Part shown: positions 15,432-25,532 of the stretch, piece by piece
How the letters are laid out: each line of letters begins with the position of its first letter
Position numbering within the stretch: the first letter of the stretch is position 1
DNA from: Vogesella urethralis
Lineage (GTDB): Bacteria > Pseudomonadota > Gammaproteobacteria > Burkholderiales > Chromobacteriaceae
Reading direction: 5' to 3'
Assembly: GCF_007644045.2 (NCBI RefSeq)
Contig: NZ_VMDW02000098.1
Span: forward strand, 124,001-188,000
DNA length: 64,000 nucleotides
Notes under the pieces: generated by a model
What the model saw: the letters and a program-made list of their open reading frames with translations, nothing else
Database searches by the model: none
What the model was told of the DNA's origin: nothing
Program-made: the position numbers and the translations under genes

Positions 15432-16288
15432 GCAGGTAGTTGCGCGGCCACGCGCTCGGCCACTTCGGGCGGGCCGAACAATAGTGTCAGCCGCTGCCGC
15501 CAGCTGCGTGCGGCCAACGTTTCGCGCAGCATGTCGCGCCATTCCACCACACTGACCCACAGCGGGTTGTGGCTGTTGACCGGCTTCAGGGTGCCGTAAT
15601 CGCACGGCGTGTCGTCGCGTTCTGCCACGTAGCTGCCGAACAGGCGGTCCCAGATCACCAGCACGCCGGCGTAGTTGCGGTCGATGTAGCAGGGGTTGCG
15701 CGCGTGGTGGCTGCGGTGGATGGACGGTGTGTTGAACACGTACTCCAGCCAGCCCAGCTTGGGGATGGCCTGGGTGTGCACGAAGAACTGGAACGCCAGG
15801 TTCAGCAGCACCACGCCGATTACCAGCTGCGGGGCAAAGCCCAGCCACGCCAGCGGCAGCCAGAACGCCCACATGCCGGCCAGCGGGTACATCAGGCTCT
15901 GTCGGAATGCGGTAGACAGGTTCATGCGGGTGGAGCTGTGGTGCACGCTGTGCGCCGCCCACAGCCAGCGTACGCGGTGGCTGGCGCGGTGGAACCCGTA
16001 GTACAAAAAGTCTTGTGCCAGAAACAGCAGCACAAAGTGGCCCCAGCTGTGGCCGAGGTCGAACAGCCGGTAGTGCTGGTACACGTATTGGTACAGCGGT
16101 ATCACCGCCAGCCAGGCCAGCTTGTCGGCGCCCTGGTGCAGCAGGGCCAGGCCGGCGTTGCACAGCGTGTCGCTCCAGCTGTAGATGTCGGCGCGGCCGC
16201 TGCGCTGCCAGTACCAGGCTTCGGCGGCCACACAGCCGACAAACAGCGGCGCCAGCGCCAGCAGTAACAGTTCGATGCTGAAATCCAT
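15404..16288 (-). CDS. Sterol desaturase/fatty acid hydroxylase family membrane protein
   Basis: Di-iron membrane oxygenase-type protein of 294 aa. The histidine boxes are HRASH (near residue 99), HSVHH (near 112) and HRSHH (near 192), with several hydrophobic helices around them. Family members hydroxylate or desaturate lipids using O2. The bacterial subfamily with this layout is mostly uncharacterised, and hopanoid, ornithine lipid or fatty acid substrates are all possible. A very good AGGAGG precedes the ATG at 16288. The 3' end overlaps azlD by 28 bp in a tail-to-tail arrangement. The gene stands alone on its strand. Confidence 0.9.
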   Translation of the reverse strand: MDFSIELLLLALAPLFVGCVAAEAWYWQRSGRADIYSWSDTLCNAGLALLHQGADKLAWLAVIPLYQYVYQHYRLFDLGHSWGHFVLLFLAQDFLYYGFHRASHRVRWLWAAHSVHHSSTRMNLSTAFRQSLMYPLAGMWAFWLPLAWLGFAPQLVIGVVLLNLAFQFFVHTQAIPKLGWLEYVFNTPSIHRSHHARNPCYIDRNYAGVLVIWDRLFGSYVAERDDTPCDYGTLKPVNSHNPLWVSVVEWRDMLRETLAARSWRQRLTLLFGPPEVAERVAAQLPAQNSQRHTP

Positions 16289-16567
16289 ATTGCCTCCTCG
16301 TGATGTTGGCCGCGCCGTCGTGGCGGTGCGGTCCGTGTAATGACGTCTGGTACTCTGGCTAGAGCCCGGGCTCTATCTTGCGGATGCCGTGGCAGCATTT
16401 GCAACGATCGTTTGAATGCGGCGGCTAGCAAGCCGTGGCGCTGTGACGAAAGCGCCACGTATAAAAATGTGGCGAACGGGCTGACCGCTTGGCCGGGGAT
16501 CGCGCCGGTATTTGGCAACGGCGGCCGAAACTGGCAATCTGCATGGCATTTCCCCTTGGAGCGCACC
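16289..16567. promoter_or_regulatory. Divergent intergenic region with a 16-bp perfect palindrome
   Basis: This gap must hold the promoters of the oxygenase gene (minus) and the secreted-protein gene (plus). A perfect palindrome, TAGAGCCCGGGCTCTA, lies at 16360-16375 and could be an operator. One GTTGGCCGC word is at 16305-16313. I cannot assign -35/-10 boxes with confidence. Confidence 0.45.
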
Positions 16568-17017
16568 ATGAAACGCTTGTCAGCCTTGCTACTGGGCCTT
16601 GCCCTGTTGAATAGTCAGCCGGCCTTGGCCGAGTCGCGCTTGACCCCGTCCGACCAGGTGGTGGTCGGTACGCTGTCCATTGTGCTGTCGCCGGCGCTGA
16701 GTGTGGCCGGCAGCGCGGAGGGCAATGGCGAATTCATGCTGGCGCCGCTAGTCGGGTCTGGCCTGATCATTGCCGGCGTGGCCGAGGGCAGCGCCGATAC
16801 CGTCAAGGTGCTGTTGGAGTCGGCCGGCAAGGCCGGCAAGTGGTCGCTGGAAATGAGCGCGGGTGCCTTCCGTGCCTCCGGCGCAGCCGTGGGCCAGACG
16901 CTGCAAGTCAGCGCGGTGACCGGCGGCCATCTGTTGGTGCTGTCCGGCAAGGTACTGGCCTTTATCCCCGACACCGTGGGCAAGGCGCTGCTGGAGCACA
17001 ACCGTGTACCGTCCTGA
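16568..17017 (+). CDS. Secreted protein of unknown function
   Basis: Protein of 149 aa with a clear Sec signal peptide (MKRLSALLLGLALL, cleavage near ALA at about residue 21). The mature part is small-residue rich (Gly, Ala, Ser, Val) with three or four weakly hydrophobic segments. Examples are LSIVLSPALSVAG and VGSGLIIAGVAEG. There are no cysteines or obvious catalytic residues. I do not recognise the family. It overlaps the following DUF2145 gene by 14 bp, so the two are almost certainly made together and may act together in the periplasm. Confidence 0.75.
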   Translation: MKRLSALLLGLALLNSQPALAESRLTPSDQVVVGTLSIVLSPALSVAGSAEGNGEFMLAPLVGSGLIIAGVAEGSADTVKVLLESAGKAGKWSLEMSAGAFRASGAAVGQTLQVSAVTGGHLLVLSGKVLAFIPDTVGKALLEHNRVPS

Positions 17018-17810
17018 GCGCGGGCTGTGGCTGGCTCTGGCCCTGTTGCCGCTGGCAGCCCAGGCCGGGCAGGGCTGCAGCGAAAAGTTGCTGACGGTGG
17101 ATACCTACCGGCTGGCACTGGGCACGGCGGCCAAGGTGCAGCAGCGCTTGGCGCAGCTGGATAGCCCGGTGGTGGTGCTGGGGCGCATGGGGCAGGACCT
17201 GGGCAAGTACGGTTTGCGCTATACCCACGCCGGTTTTGCCTACCGCCAGCCGGATGGCCACTGGCGCATGGCGCACCTGCTCAACCAGTGCGGCTCGGCC
17301 GAGGCCGACCTGTGGTACGAGGGGCTGGGCAACTTCTTTCTGGATGACATGTTTTCCTACGACTCGGTGGTGCTGATCCCGCCGCCGGCGGTGGCGGCGC
17401 GGCTGCAGACCCGCTTGCAGGATGGCCCGCTGCTGCGGACGCTATTCAGCAGCCGCTACAGCATGGTGGCGTACCCGTTTGCCAGCCGTTACCAGAATTC
17501 CAATACCTGGGTGCTGGAAAACCTGGCCGCCAGCATGGTGGATGGCCGTCAGTTGTATACCCGTGAGCAAGCGCAGGCTTGGTTGCAGCAGCAGGGCTAC
17601 CAGCCCACCGAGCTGGACCTGGGGCCACTGACGCGGCTGGGCGGGCGCATGTTCAAGGCCAATATCGCGTTTGACGATCACCCCGATGCGCTGCGTTACA
17701 GCAACCGTATCCGTACCGTGTCGGTGGACTCGATCATCCACTTTGTGGAGGGCCGAGGCGAGGGCTGGCGTATCGAGGAGATTACCGGTACCCAGCCACG
17801 CCGTTATTGA
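17004..17810 (+). CDS. DUF2145-family periplasmic protein
   Basis: Protein of 268 aa with a signal peptide (about 20 residues, ending AQA) and a conserved Cys soon after (GQGCSEKLL). The body carries RYTHAGFAYRQPDGHWRMAHLLNQCG, LWYEGLGNFFLDD and SVVLIPP, which I recognise as DUF2145. The conserved His-x-Gly-Phe and later His residues recall NlpC/YiiX-type cysteine hydrolases, but that is speculation. The start is a GTG at 17004 inside the previous gene, because no later start would keep the signal peptide. It converges on mrdB with a 12-bp gap. Confidence 0.82.
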   Translation: MYRPERGLWLALALLPLAAQAGQGCSEKLLTVDTYRLALGTAAKVQQRLAQLDSPVVVLGRMGQDLGKYGLRYTHAGFAYRQPDGHWRMAHLLNQCGSAEADLWYEGLGNFFLDDMFSYDSVVLIPPPAVAARLQTRLQDGPLLRTLFSSRYSMVAYPFASRYQNSNTWVLENLAASMVDGRQLYTREQAQAWLQQQGYQPTELDLGPLTRLGGRMFKANIAFDDHPDALRYSNRIRTVSVDSIIHFVEGRGEGWRIEEITGTQPRRY

Positions 17811-17822
17811 GTGCGGGGCGCG

Positions 17823-18917
17823 CTAGCGCTTGGTGTTGCCGATGCTCATCAGCATGCCCAGCGCCACCGCCAGCGACACCGTGGCGGTGCCGCCGTAGGA
17901 CATGAACGGCAACGGTACGCCCACCACCGGCAGGATGCCGGCCACCATGCCCATGTTGACGAAGACGTAGACGAAGAACGACAGCGTGATGGCACCGGCC
18001 AGCAGGCGGCCATACAGCGTTTGGGCGCGGGCGGTGATCAGCATGCCGCGGCTGATCACCCCCAGGTACAGGGCCAGCAGCAGCAGGTTACCGGCCAGGC
18101 CGAACTCCTCCGAGTACACGGCAAAGATGAAGTCGGTGGTGCGCTCCGGAATGTAGTCGAGGTGTGTCTGGCTGCCGTTCAGCCAGCCCTTGCCCCACGG
18201 GCCGCCGGAGCCGATGGCGATCATCGACTGGATGATGTGGTAGCCGTCGCCCAGCGGGTCCTGCATCGGGTCGATCAGCGTCAGCACGCGGCGGCGCTGG
18301 TAGTCGTGCATCAGGTTCCACACCACCGGCAGGCTGGCCAGGAAGGCGACCAAGCCGCCGATGATGATCTTCCACGACAGCCCGGCAAAGAACAGCACGA
18401 AGAAACCGGCACCCATGATCAGGGTGGCAGTGCCCAGGTCGGGCTGCTTCAGCACCAGTACGCCGGGAATCACGATCAGCAGCACAGCAAACAGGTAGTG
18501 GCGCCAGTTGAGGGTACTTTCGTACTTCTGGAAGTACCACGCCACCATCATCGGCAGTGCGGTTTTCATGATTTCAGACGGCTGGATGCGCACGATGCCC
18601 AGGTTCAGCCAACGGGTAGAACCGTTGACGGTGATGCCGAACAGTTCCACCCCCACCAGCATCAGCACGCCGGCGGCGTACAGCGGCGGCGCAAAGTTCA
18701 TCACCGTTTGCGGCCGCGCATTGGCCATCACCCACATGATGGCCAGTGCCATCACCGTGTAGATCAGCTTGTTGTCGATCTTGTGCCAGCTCTGGTTGGA
18801 CGCCGAGAACAGCACCAGCATGCTCATTACGAAGATGCCCGCCAGAAACAGCATCAGCCAGCCGTCGAACGGCGCGGCGATGGTGTCCCAGATACGCTTA
18901 CTGAGCGGCGCTTGCAT
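17823..18917 (-). CDS. mrdB: Rod-shape peptidoglycan glycosyltransferase RodA
   Basis: SEDS-family polymerase of 364 aa with about ten membrane helices. It polymerises lipid II glycan strands for side-wall growth with its partner PBP2. Family text includes STRWLNLG, IQPSEIMK, KQPDLGTATL, the WGKGWLNGSQTHLDYIPERTTDFIFAVYSEEFGL-type loop with the catalytic Asp region, and LPFMSYGGT near the end. The start overlaps the end of mrdA by 20 bp. It is the last gene of the mre-mrd operon. Confidence 0.97.
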   Translation of the reverse strand: MQAPLSKRIWDTIAAPFDGWLMLFLAGIFVMSMLVLFSASNQSWHKIDNKLIYTVMALAIMWVMANARPQTVMNFAPPLYAAGVLMLVGVELFGITVNGSTRWLNLGIVRIQPSEIMKTALPMMVAWYFQKYESTLNWRHYLFAVLLIVIPGVLVLKQPDLGTATLIMGAGFFVLFFAGLSWKIIIGGLVAFLASLPVVWNLMHDYQRRRVLTLIDPMQDPLGDGYHIIQSMIAIGSGGPWGKGWLNGSQTHLDYIPERTTDFIFAVYSEEFGLAGNLLLLALYLGVISRGMLITARAQTLYGRLLAGAITLSFFVYVFVNMGMVAGILPVVGVPLPFMSYGGTATVSLAVALGMLMSIGNTKR

Positions 18918-20850
18918 CTTGCTTGTCTCCTGCCTGTGCCGGCTCCGGCATGGTAATCAGTTTGCCTTTCAGGTCGGCCGGCACCTTGCCGGTGAGGGCG
19001 AAGTCGCTGACCGCGCGGGCAATCGGCGCGGCGCTGGCGGCACCGAAGCCGGCGTTTTCCACGATGACGGCAATAGCGATGCGTGGCGCTTCCACCGGTG
19101 CAAAAGCGATGAACCACGAGTGGTCGCGGTATTGCTCGGCCAGTGCCGCGGCGTTGTACTTGGCACCCTGTTTGATCTGTACCACCTGGGCAGTACCGGT
19201 TTTGCCGGCCATGGTGTAGGTCAGCCCTGCGGCCAACCTGGCGGCGGTACCGCCGGGGCGCATTACCGCCACCATGCCGTCTTTCACGTGCGTGTACAGC
19301 TCGGGACGGAAGGCCAGCGTGCGCACCGGTTTGGGCTCCACCAGCCGCACTTTGCCGCTACCGGCCTCGGTGATTTCCTGCACCAGGTGCGGGTGAAACA
19401 CTTTGCCGCCTGCCGCCAGAATGGCCGTGGCGTTGGCCATTTGCAGCGGGGTATAGGCATTGAAGCCCTGGCCGATGCCGACGCTGACCACGTCTGCCGG
19501 GTACCAGCGCCGCACTTCCGGTTTGTAGCGGGCAAAGCGCTTCTCTTTCCAGGCCTTGGACGGCAGCACGCCGCTGGCTTCGCCGTCCAGGTCGATGCCG
19601 GTCTTGGCGCCCAGACCGAACTGGCCAACCAGCGGATGGATGCGGTCGATACCCATGTCCCACGCCAGGCGGTAGAAGAAGGTGTCACTGGACACCGCGA
19701 TGGCCTTGCCGATGTTGACCATGCCGTTACCCCGCGGGTTGGAGTCGCGGAACTGGTGGCTGGAGCCGGGCAAGGTAAAGTAGCCCGGCGCCGGGCGCAC
19801 GTCGTAGGGCCCGATGGCTCCCGCCTGCAGCGCGGCCATCGCCATGAACGGCTTGAAAGTGGAGCCCGGCGGGTACAGGCCGCGCAATGCACGGTTGACC
19901 AGCGGTTTTTGCCAGTCTTCGTTCAGGCTTTTCCAGGTGGCGCTGTCGATGCCGTCGATAAACAGGTTGGGGTCGAAGCCTGGCTTGGACACGAAAGCCA
20001 GCACACCGCCGGTTTGCGGGTCGATGGCCACCAGCGCGCCACGGCGCTGGCCGAACAGCTTGTCCGCCACTTCCTGTACCCGGATGTCCAGCGCCAGCTT
20101 CAGGTTGTTGCCGTGCACCGGTGGCGTGCGGCGCAGGCTGCGCACGGCGCGGCCACCGGCGTCGGTTTCCACTTCTTCAAAGCCGTTGCGGCCGTGCAGT
20201 TCGTTTTCGTATACCGCCTCCAGGCCCAGTTTGCCGATATGGGTGGCGCCACGGTAGTTGGCCAGCTGTGCTTCTTCTTCCAGCTTTTGCTGGTCGCGCT
20301 GGTTGATGCGGCCGATATAGCCCAGCACGTGGCTGGTGAGCTCTTTGTATGGATAGTCGCGGAACAGGCGCGCCTTCACTTCTACCCCCGGAAAGCGCCA
20401 GGCGTTGGCCGCAATGCGGGCGGCTTCTTCTTCGGTGAGCTTCAGCTTCAGCGGAACCGGTTCGAACTCCTTGCTTTCAGCGAGAAACTTGCGAAACCGG
20501 CGATCATCGCGTGGCGTGATCTCCACCATGCTGCCCAGCGCCTTGATGGTGGCTTCCATATCGTCCATCTTGGCGGGGGTAATCTCCAGCGTATAGGCGG
20601 CATGGTTCTGCGCCAGCACCACGCCGTTGCGGTCCATGATCAGACCGCGGTTAGGCTGTACCGGTACCAGCGAGATACTGTTGTTTTGCGCCAGCGTGGC
20701 AAAGTGCTCGTACTGCATGACCTGCAGCCAGATGAAGCGGGCGGCCAGCACCAGCAGCATCAGCACCATGAAGGCGTAGGCAATGACCAGGCGCAGCTGG
20801 AACTGGCCTTCTTCGGCTTGCGGGTCTTTCAGGCGGGTGGGGCGCTGCAT
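18898..20850 (-). CDS. mrdA: Penicillin-binding protein 2
   Basis: Class B transpeptidase of 650 aa that crosslinks side-wall peptidoglycan with RodA. There is one N-terminal membrane helix (about residues 23-43), a dimerisation/pedestal domain, and the transpeptidase domain. The active-site serine is S330 (PGSTFKPF), the SxN/D-type motif is SSDTFFY, and KTGT lies in MAGKTGTAQV. It carries the PBP2-specific ANRGLIMDRNG-like segment (here PNRGLIMDRNG). E. coli PBP2 is 633 aa. It follows mreD by 6 bp and overlaps mrdB. Confidence 0.97.
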   Translation of the reverse strand: MQRPTRLKDPQAEEGQFQLRLVIAYAFMVLMLLVLAARFIWLQVMQYEHFATLAQNNSISLVPVQPNRGLIMDRNGVVLAQNHAAYTLEITPAKMDDMEATIKALGSMVEITPRDDRRFRKFLAESKEFEPVPLKLKLTEEEAARIAANAWRFPGVEVKARLFRDYPYKELTSHVLGYIGRINQRDQQKLEEEAQLANYRGATHIGKLGLEAVYENELHGRNGFEEVETDAGGRAVRSLRRTPPVHGNNLKLALDIRVQEVADKLFGQRRGALVAIDPQTGGVLAFVSKPGFDPNLFIDGIDSATWKSLNEDWQKPLVNRALRGLYPPGSTFKPFMAMAALQAGAIGPYDVRPAPGYFTLPGSSHQFRDSNPRGNGMVNIGKAIAVSSDTFFYRLAWDMGIDRIHPLVGQFGLGAKTGIDLDGEASGVLPSKAWKEKRFARYKPEVRRWYPADVVSVGIGQGFNAYTPLQMANATAILAAGGKVFHPHLVQEITEAGSGKVRLVEPKPVRTLAFRPELYTHVKDGMVAVMRPGGTAARLAAGLTYTMAGKTGTAQVVQIKQGAKYNAAALAEQYRDHSWFIAFAPVEAPRIAIAVIVENAGFGAASAAPIARAVSDFALTGKVPADLKGKLITMPEPAQAGDKQDASAAQ

Positions 20851-20856
20851 CGGGCG

Positions 20857-21360
20857 TCAGATCGTGTGATGGCGGTAGGGAAGCAGCAGCAGCTTGGTCA
20901 GCAGCGGCCACAGCAAAGCGCCCATCAGCGGTGGCAGGAAGTAGCTGGCGCCGACAAAAGCCGAACCCAGTACCAGCCGCACCAGCGCCATGATCAACTG
21001 GTTGGCCAGCATCAGCGTCATCACTACCAGCGCCTGCTGGCCCAGGTTGAACATCACCAGCTGGCGCTGGCGCAGCATCACCAGATAAGTGGTGACCGAG
21101 TAGGCCAGCGCGTGCTGGCCGAACAGGCTGTTGGTGCTGACGTCGACGATCAGGCCGATCAGGAAACCCATGCCGATACCGATGCGGCGCGGCTGGTTGA
21201 TGGCCCAGTACAGGATCAGCAGGCCGACAAAGTCGGGCAGCCAGCGGGTAGAGCCTACCGGTAGCGGCAGCAGCTCCATCATCAAGGCCAGGGTAAACGT
21301 CAGCGTGATGAAGCGGCGCTTTACCGGCCGTAGCAGTTCTTGCGGGCGGTCATAGCTCAT
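20857..21360 (-). CDS. mreD: Rod shape-determining protein MreD
   Basis: Small inner-membrane protein of 167 aa with about five helices, part of the MreBCD elongation complex. WLPDFVGLLILYWAINQPRR and the GFLIGLIVDV segment are typical. It lies 2 bp after mreC and 6 bp before mrdA in one operon. No enzymatic function is known for this family; it links MreC to the cytoskeleton and synthases. Confidence 0.94.
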   Translation of the reverse strand: MSYDRPQELLRPVKRRFITLTFTLALMMELLPLPVGSTRWLPDFVGLLILYWAINQPRRIGIGMGFLIGLIVDVSTNSLFGQHALAYSVTTYLVMLRQRQLVMFNLGQQALVVMTLMLANQLIMALVRLVLGSAFVGASYFLPPLMGALLWPLLTKLLLLPYRHHTI

Positions 21361-21362
21361 GG

Positions 21363-22268
21363 TCAGCCTTCATCCTCGGTGTCTTTTTTCTTTTTCGGCT
21401 TGGCCGGCTGCGGCGCCGGTTCCGGCCGCGGCGGCAATGCGGCGCGTGGTGGCAAGATCAGTACGTAGCGGCTGGACTGTACGCCGGCAATGCTCTGGCA
21501 CAGCACACGGGCAAACGAGGCACCTGCCGGGCGGTCGACGCGGGTGACACGCGCCACCGGAATGCCTTCGCTGTACAGGTTGTCGATGCCGGAGGTGACC
21601 AGCAGGTCGCCAGGCTGGATGTCGGCCGCAGCAGGCAGGTAGCGCACTTCCACGCCGCCGCCATAGCCGTACAGCAGCGAACGCTGCCCGGTACGCTGGT
21701 TGCGTACCGGCACCATCTGGTTCTTGTCGATGATCAGGGTGACTTCGGCGGTCAGCGGCTGCACGCGGGTAACCTGGCCCAGCAGGCCGCGCTCGTCCAC
21801 CACTGGCAGACCGGCGCTGATATTGGCGTCCAGCCCTTTGTCGATGATGATCTTGTACGAGAACGGGTCGCGTGCGGTGTACAGCACCTCGCCCAGCTTG
21901 CCACCCTGGGCGTTGCCCAGTCGCAAGCCGTTCAGCGCTTTCAGTTGCAGCAGCTCTTGTTCCAGCGTGTTCAGCCGGGCCAAGCGTGCCGACTGGGCCA
22001 GCTCGCGGCTGCGCAAGTCGGCGTTTTCCTGCTTCAGCTGCGCCTGGGTCACGAAGAACTCGCCAACATGGGCAGCGGCCGACAGCGGCATGTTGACCGC
22101 GCGTTGCAGCGGGTACAACACCACAGACAAAGCGTCGCGGGTACGGTCCATCAGGCCGAACTGGCTGTCGCCGATGATCAGCGTCAGCGATGCCAGCACG
22201 CACAGCAGCAGCTGGGAGCCAGGGCGCAGGCCCTGGTTGGCAAAGCGGGGGGTGTTGGCGAAGTTCAT
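21363..22268 (-). CDS. mreC: Rod shape-determining protein MreC
   Basis: Periplasmic scaffold of 301 aa with one membrane helix (about residues 18-38), a coiled coil (QLKQENADLRSRELAQSARL) and the paired beta-barrel domain (DPFSYKIIIDKG, VDERGLLGQVTRV, YGGGVEVRYLP, DLLVTSGIDNLYSEGIPVARV). It binds PBP2 and activates the elongasome. The tail is Pro-rich and ends in a run of Lys and acidic residues, beyond the conserved domain. 54 bp separate it from mreB. Confidence 0.95.
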   Translation of the reverse strand: MNFANTPRFANQGLRPGSQLLLCVLASLTLIIGDSQFGLMDRTRDALSVVLYPLQRAVNMPLSAAAHVGEFFVTQAQLKQENADLRSRELAQSARLARLNTLEQELLQLKALNGLRLGNAQGGKLGEVLYTARDPFSYKIIIDKGLDANISAGLPVVDERGLLGQVTRVQPLTAEVTLIIDKNQMVPVRNQRTGQRSLLYGYGGGVEVRYLPAAADIQPGDLLVTSGIDNLYSEGIPVARVTRVDRPAGASFARVLCQSIAGVQSSRYVLILPPRAALPPRPEPAPQPAKPKKKKDTEDEG

Positions 22269-22322
22269 GCAGCAGCCATGTGCTGCCCCGTGCAGGGCAG
22301 CACCATCAGAAGGAGCGGAAGA

Positions 22323-23580
<1,258 letters not shown>

Positions 23581-23868
23581 ATGTCGCTGACCCATCAGGA
23601 TGTTGCGCGGATTGCGCGACTCTCCCGCATCGCCGTGACCGACGCCGAAATCGAGGCAGTCGGCAGCCAGCTCAACAATATTCTTGGCCTTATCGAAGAG
23701 ATGCAGGCCGTCAATACGGACGGTATCGAACCGATGGCGCATCCGCAGGACGTGTCGCTGCGTCTGCGTGAAGACGCCGTCACCGAGCCGAACCGCCGCG
23801 ACGCCTGCCAGGCCGTGGCCCCGCAAGTGGAAAAAGGCCTGTTCCTGGTTCCCAAGGTCATCGAATAA
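23581..23868 (+). CDS. gatC: Asp/Glu-tRNA amidotransferase subunit C
   Basis: Small subunit of 95 aa of the GatCAB complex, which converts misacylated Glu-tRNA(Gln) and Asp-tRNA(Asn) into the correct amidated forms. Family features: [43 protein letters not shown] and [10 protein letters not shown], then the C-terminal FLVPKVIE. It wraps around GatA and links it to GatB. 64 bp separate it from gatA, including a GTTGGCCGC inverted pair. Confidence 0.96.
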   Translation: MSLTHQDVARIARLSRIAVTDAEIEAVGSQLNNILGLIEEMQAVNTDGIEPMAHPQDVSLRLREDAVTEPNRRDACQAVAPQVEKGLFLVPKVIE

Positions 23869-23869
23869 C

Positions 23870-23887
23870 GCGGCCAACGTTGGCCGC
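23870..23887. repeat. Perfect palindrome of two GTTGGCCGC words
   Basis: GCGGCCAACGTTGGCCGC is an 18-bp perfect palindrome starting just after the gatC stop codon. It is built from two abutting copies of the window's repeated word in opposite orientation. There is no T-run, so it is not a normal intrinsic terminator. Confidence 0.9.
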
Positions 23888-23932
23888 AGCTACCCGCAAC
23901 GGGTGGCCATTCTGGACGGACATCAAGACAAG

Positions 23933-25384
23933 ATGATTAACGCCACGCTCAAACAACTGTCGCAGCAGCTCGCCACCGGCCAGGTATCGGCCGTGGAGCT
24001 GGCGACTGCCTATCTGGACCGCATCGACGCGCTGAACCCGGCGCTGAATGCCTTCATTACCGTCGACCGCGACAAGACGCTGGCCGAAGCCGCCGCCGCT
24101 GACGCGCGCCGCGCTGCCGGCCAGGCCGGCCTGCTGACCGGTGTGCCGATCGCGCACAAGGACATCTTCTGCCAGCAAGGCTGGAAGACCAGTTGCGGCT
24201 CGAAGATGCTGGATAACTTCATCTCGCCGTACAACGCGCACGTGATCGAGCAATGCCAGGCCGCCGGCTTGGTAACGCTGGGGCGCGCCAATATGGACGA
24301 GTTCGCCATGGGCTCGTCTAACGAGAACAGCTTCTACGGCGCCGTGAAAAACCCGTGGGACGTGAACGCCATTCCGGGCGGCTCGTCCGGCGGTTCGGCC
24401 GCTGCCGTGGCTGCCCGCCTGGCGCCGGTAGCCACCGCTACCGATACCGGCGGCTCCATCCGCCAACCGGCCAGCCACTGCGGCGTGACCGGCATCAAGC
24501 CTACTTACGGCGTGGTATCGCGCTTCGGCATGGTGGCCTACGCCAGCTCGCTGGATCAGGGTGGCGTGATGGCGCAGACCGCCGAAGACTGCGCGCTGAT
24601 GCTGAACGTGATGGCCGGCTTTGACGAGCGCGACTCCACCAGCCTGGAGCGCGCCCGCGAAGACTACGCCCGCGACCTGGCGCAGCCGCTGGCCGGCCTG
24701 CGTGTAGGCCTGCCGCGCGAGTACTTTGCCGACGGCCTGGCGGCCGACGTTGGCCGCATCATCGACAACGCCGTGGCCGAGCTGAAAAAGCTGGGTGCCG
24801 AGGTGGTAGAGGTGAGCCTGCCGAATACCCGCCTGTCGATTCCGGCTTACTACGTGATTGCCCCGGCCGAAGCGTCGGCCAACCTGTCGCGCTTTGACGG
24901 CGTACGTTACGGCCATCGCGCCAGCGAGTACCGCGACCTGGTGGAAATGTACGAAAACACCCGCGCCGAAGGCTTTGGCAGCGAAGTGAAGCGCCGCATC
25001 ATGGTGGGTACCTACGTACTGAGCCACGGCTACTACGACGCCTACTACCTGAAGGCGCAGAAGATCCGCCGCCTGATCGCCGAGGACTTCAAGGCCGCCT
25101 TTGCCGGCTGCGACGTGATCCTGGGGCCGGTGGCGCCGACGGCTGCGTTCAATCTGGGCGAGAAGTCGGGCGACCCGGTACAGATGTACCTGTCCGACAT
25201 CTACACACTGTCGGTGAATCTGGCCGGTCTGCCGGCGATGAGCGTGCCGGCCGGTTTTGCCGACAACGGCCGCCCGGTGGGCCTGCAGATCATCGGCAAC
25301 TACTTTGCCGAGGCCAAGATGCTGAACGTGGCGCATCAGTTCCAGCAAGTAACCGACTGGCACAGCAAGGCGCCGGCGCTGTAA
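23933..25384 (+). CDS. gatA: Asp/Glu-tRNA amidotransferase subunit A
   Basis: Glutaminase subunit of 483 aa that releases ammonia from glutamine for GatB. It belongs to the amidase-signature family: the catalytic Lys is in PIAHKDIF, the cis-Ser in [13 protein letters not shown], and the nucleophile Ser in [11 protein letters not shown]. The later [23 protein letters not shown] stretch is typical of GatA. The start at 23933 is directly before [12 protein letters not shown]. The gene is separated from gatB by 148 bp occupied mostly by an inverted-repeat element. Confidence 0.97.
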   Translation: MINATLKQLSQQLATGQVSAVELATAYLDRIDALNPALNAFITVDRDKTLAEAAAADARRAAGQAGLLTGVPIAHKDIFCQQGWKTSCGSKMLDNFISPYNAHVIEQCQAAGLVTLGRANMDEFAMGSSNENSFYGAVKNPWDVNAIPGGSSGGSAAAVAARLAPVATATDTGGSIRQPASHCGVTGIKPTYGVVSRFGMVAYASSLDQGGVMAQTAEDCALMLNVMAGFDERDSTSLERAREDYARDLAQPLAGLRVGLPREYFADGLAADVGRIIDNAVAELKKLGAEVVEVSLPNTRLSIPAYYVIAPAEASANLSRFDGVRYGHRASEYRDLVEMYENTRAEGFGSEVKRRIMVGTYVLSHGYYDAYYLKAQKIRRLIAEDFKAAFAGCDVILGPVAPTAAFNLGEKSGDPVQMYLSDIYTLSVNLAGLPAMSVPAGFADNGRPVGLQIIGNYFAEAKMLNVAHQFQQVTDWHSKAPAL

Positions 25385-25396
25385 AACGATCAATTG

Positions 25397-25508
25397 GCCA
25401 CGAAATCCACGAAAAAACACGAAAGCAGCTTGTCGCATGATGCTGTGTGACTTGAGTCAGCTTGATCTTGTCCTCGGTCTTTTCGTGTCCGTTAGTGGAT
25501 TTCGTGGC
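25397..25508. mobile_element. Inverted-repeat (MITE-like) element between gatA and gatB
   Basis: About 112 bp bounded by imperfect inverted arms of about 30 bp. The left arm (25397-25425) begins GCCACGAAATCCACGAAAAA. The right arm, read on the other strand from 25508 to about 25479, begins GCCACGAAATCCACTAACGG. Both contain the iterated unit CACGAAA. The centre is unrelated AT-richer DNA. I recall similar CACGAA-rich inverted repeats between genes in many bacteria. No transposase or target duplication is evident here. It lies inside an operon and could fold in the mRNA upstream of gatB. Confidence 0.65.
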
Positions 25509-25532
25509 TAAGAACATAAGGATTTTCCGACC

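Noticed and set aside
18769-21264. Plus-strand open frame of 831 codons opposite mrdB, mrdA and mreD
   Set aside because: It is antisense to well-supported genes, is His/Gln/Ala/Gly-rich and has no family resemblance. Long antisense frames are expected in this GC-rich codon bias.
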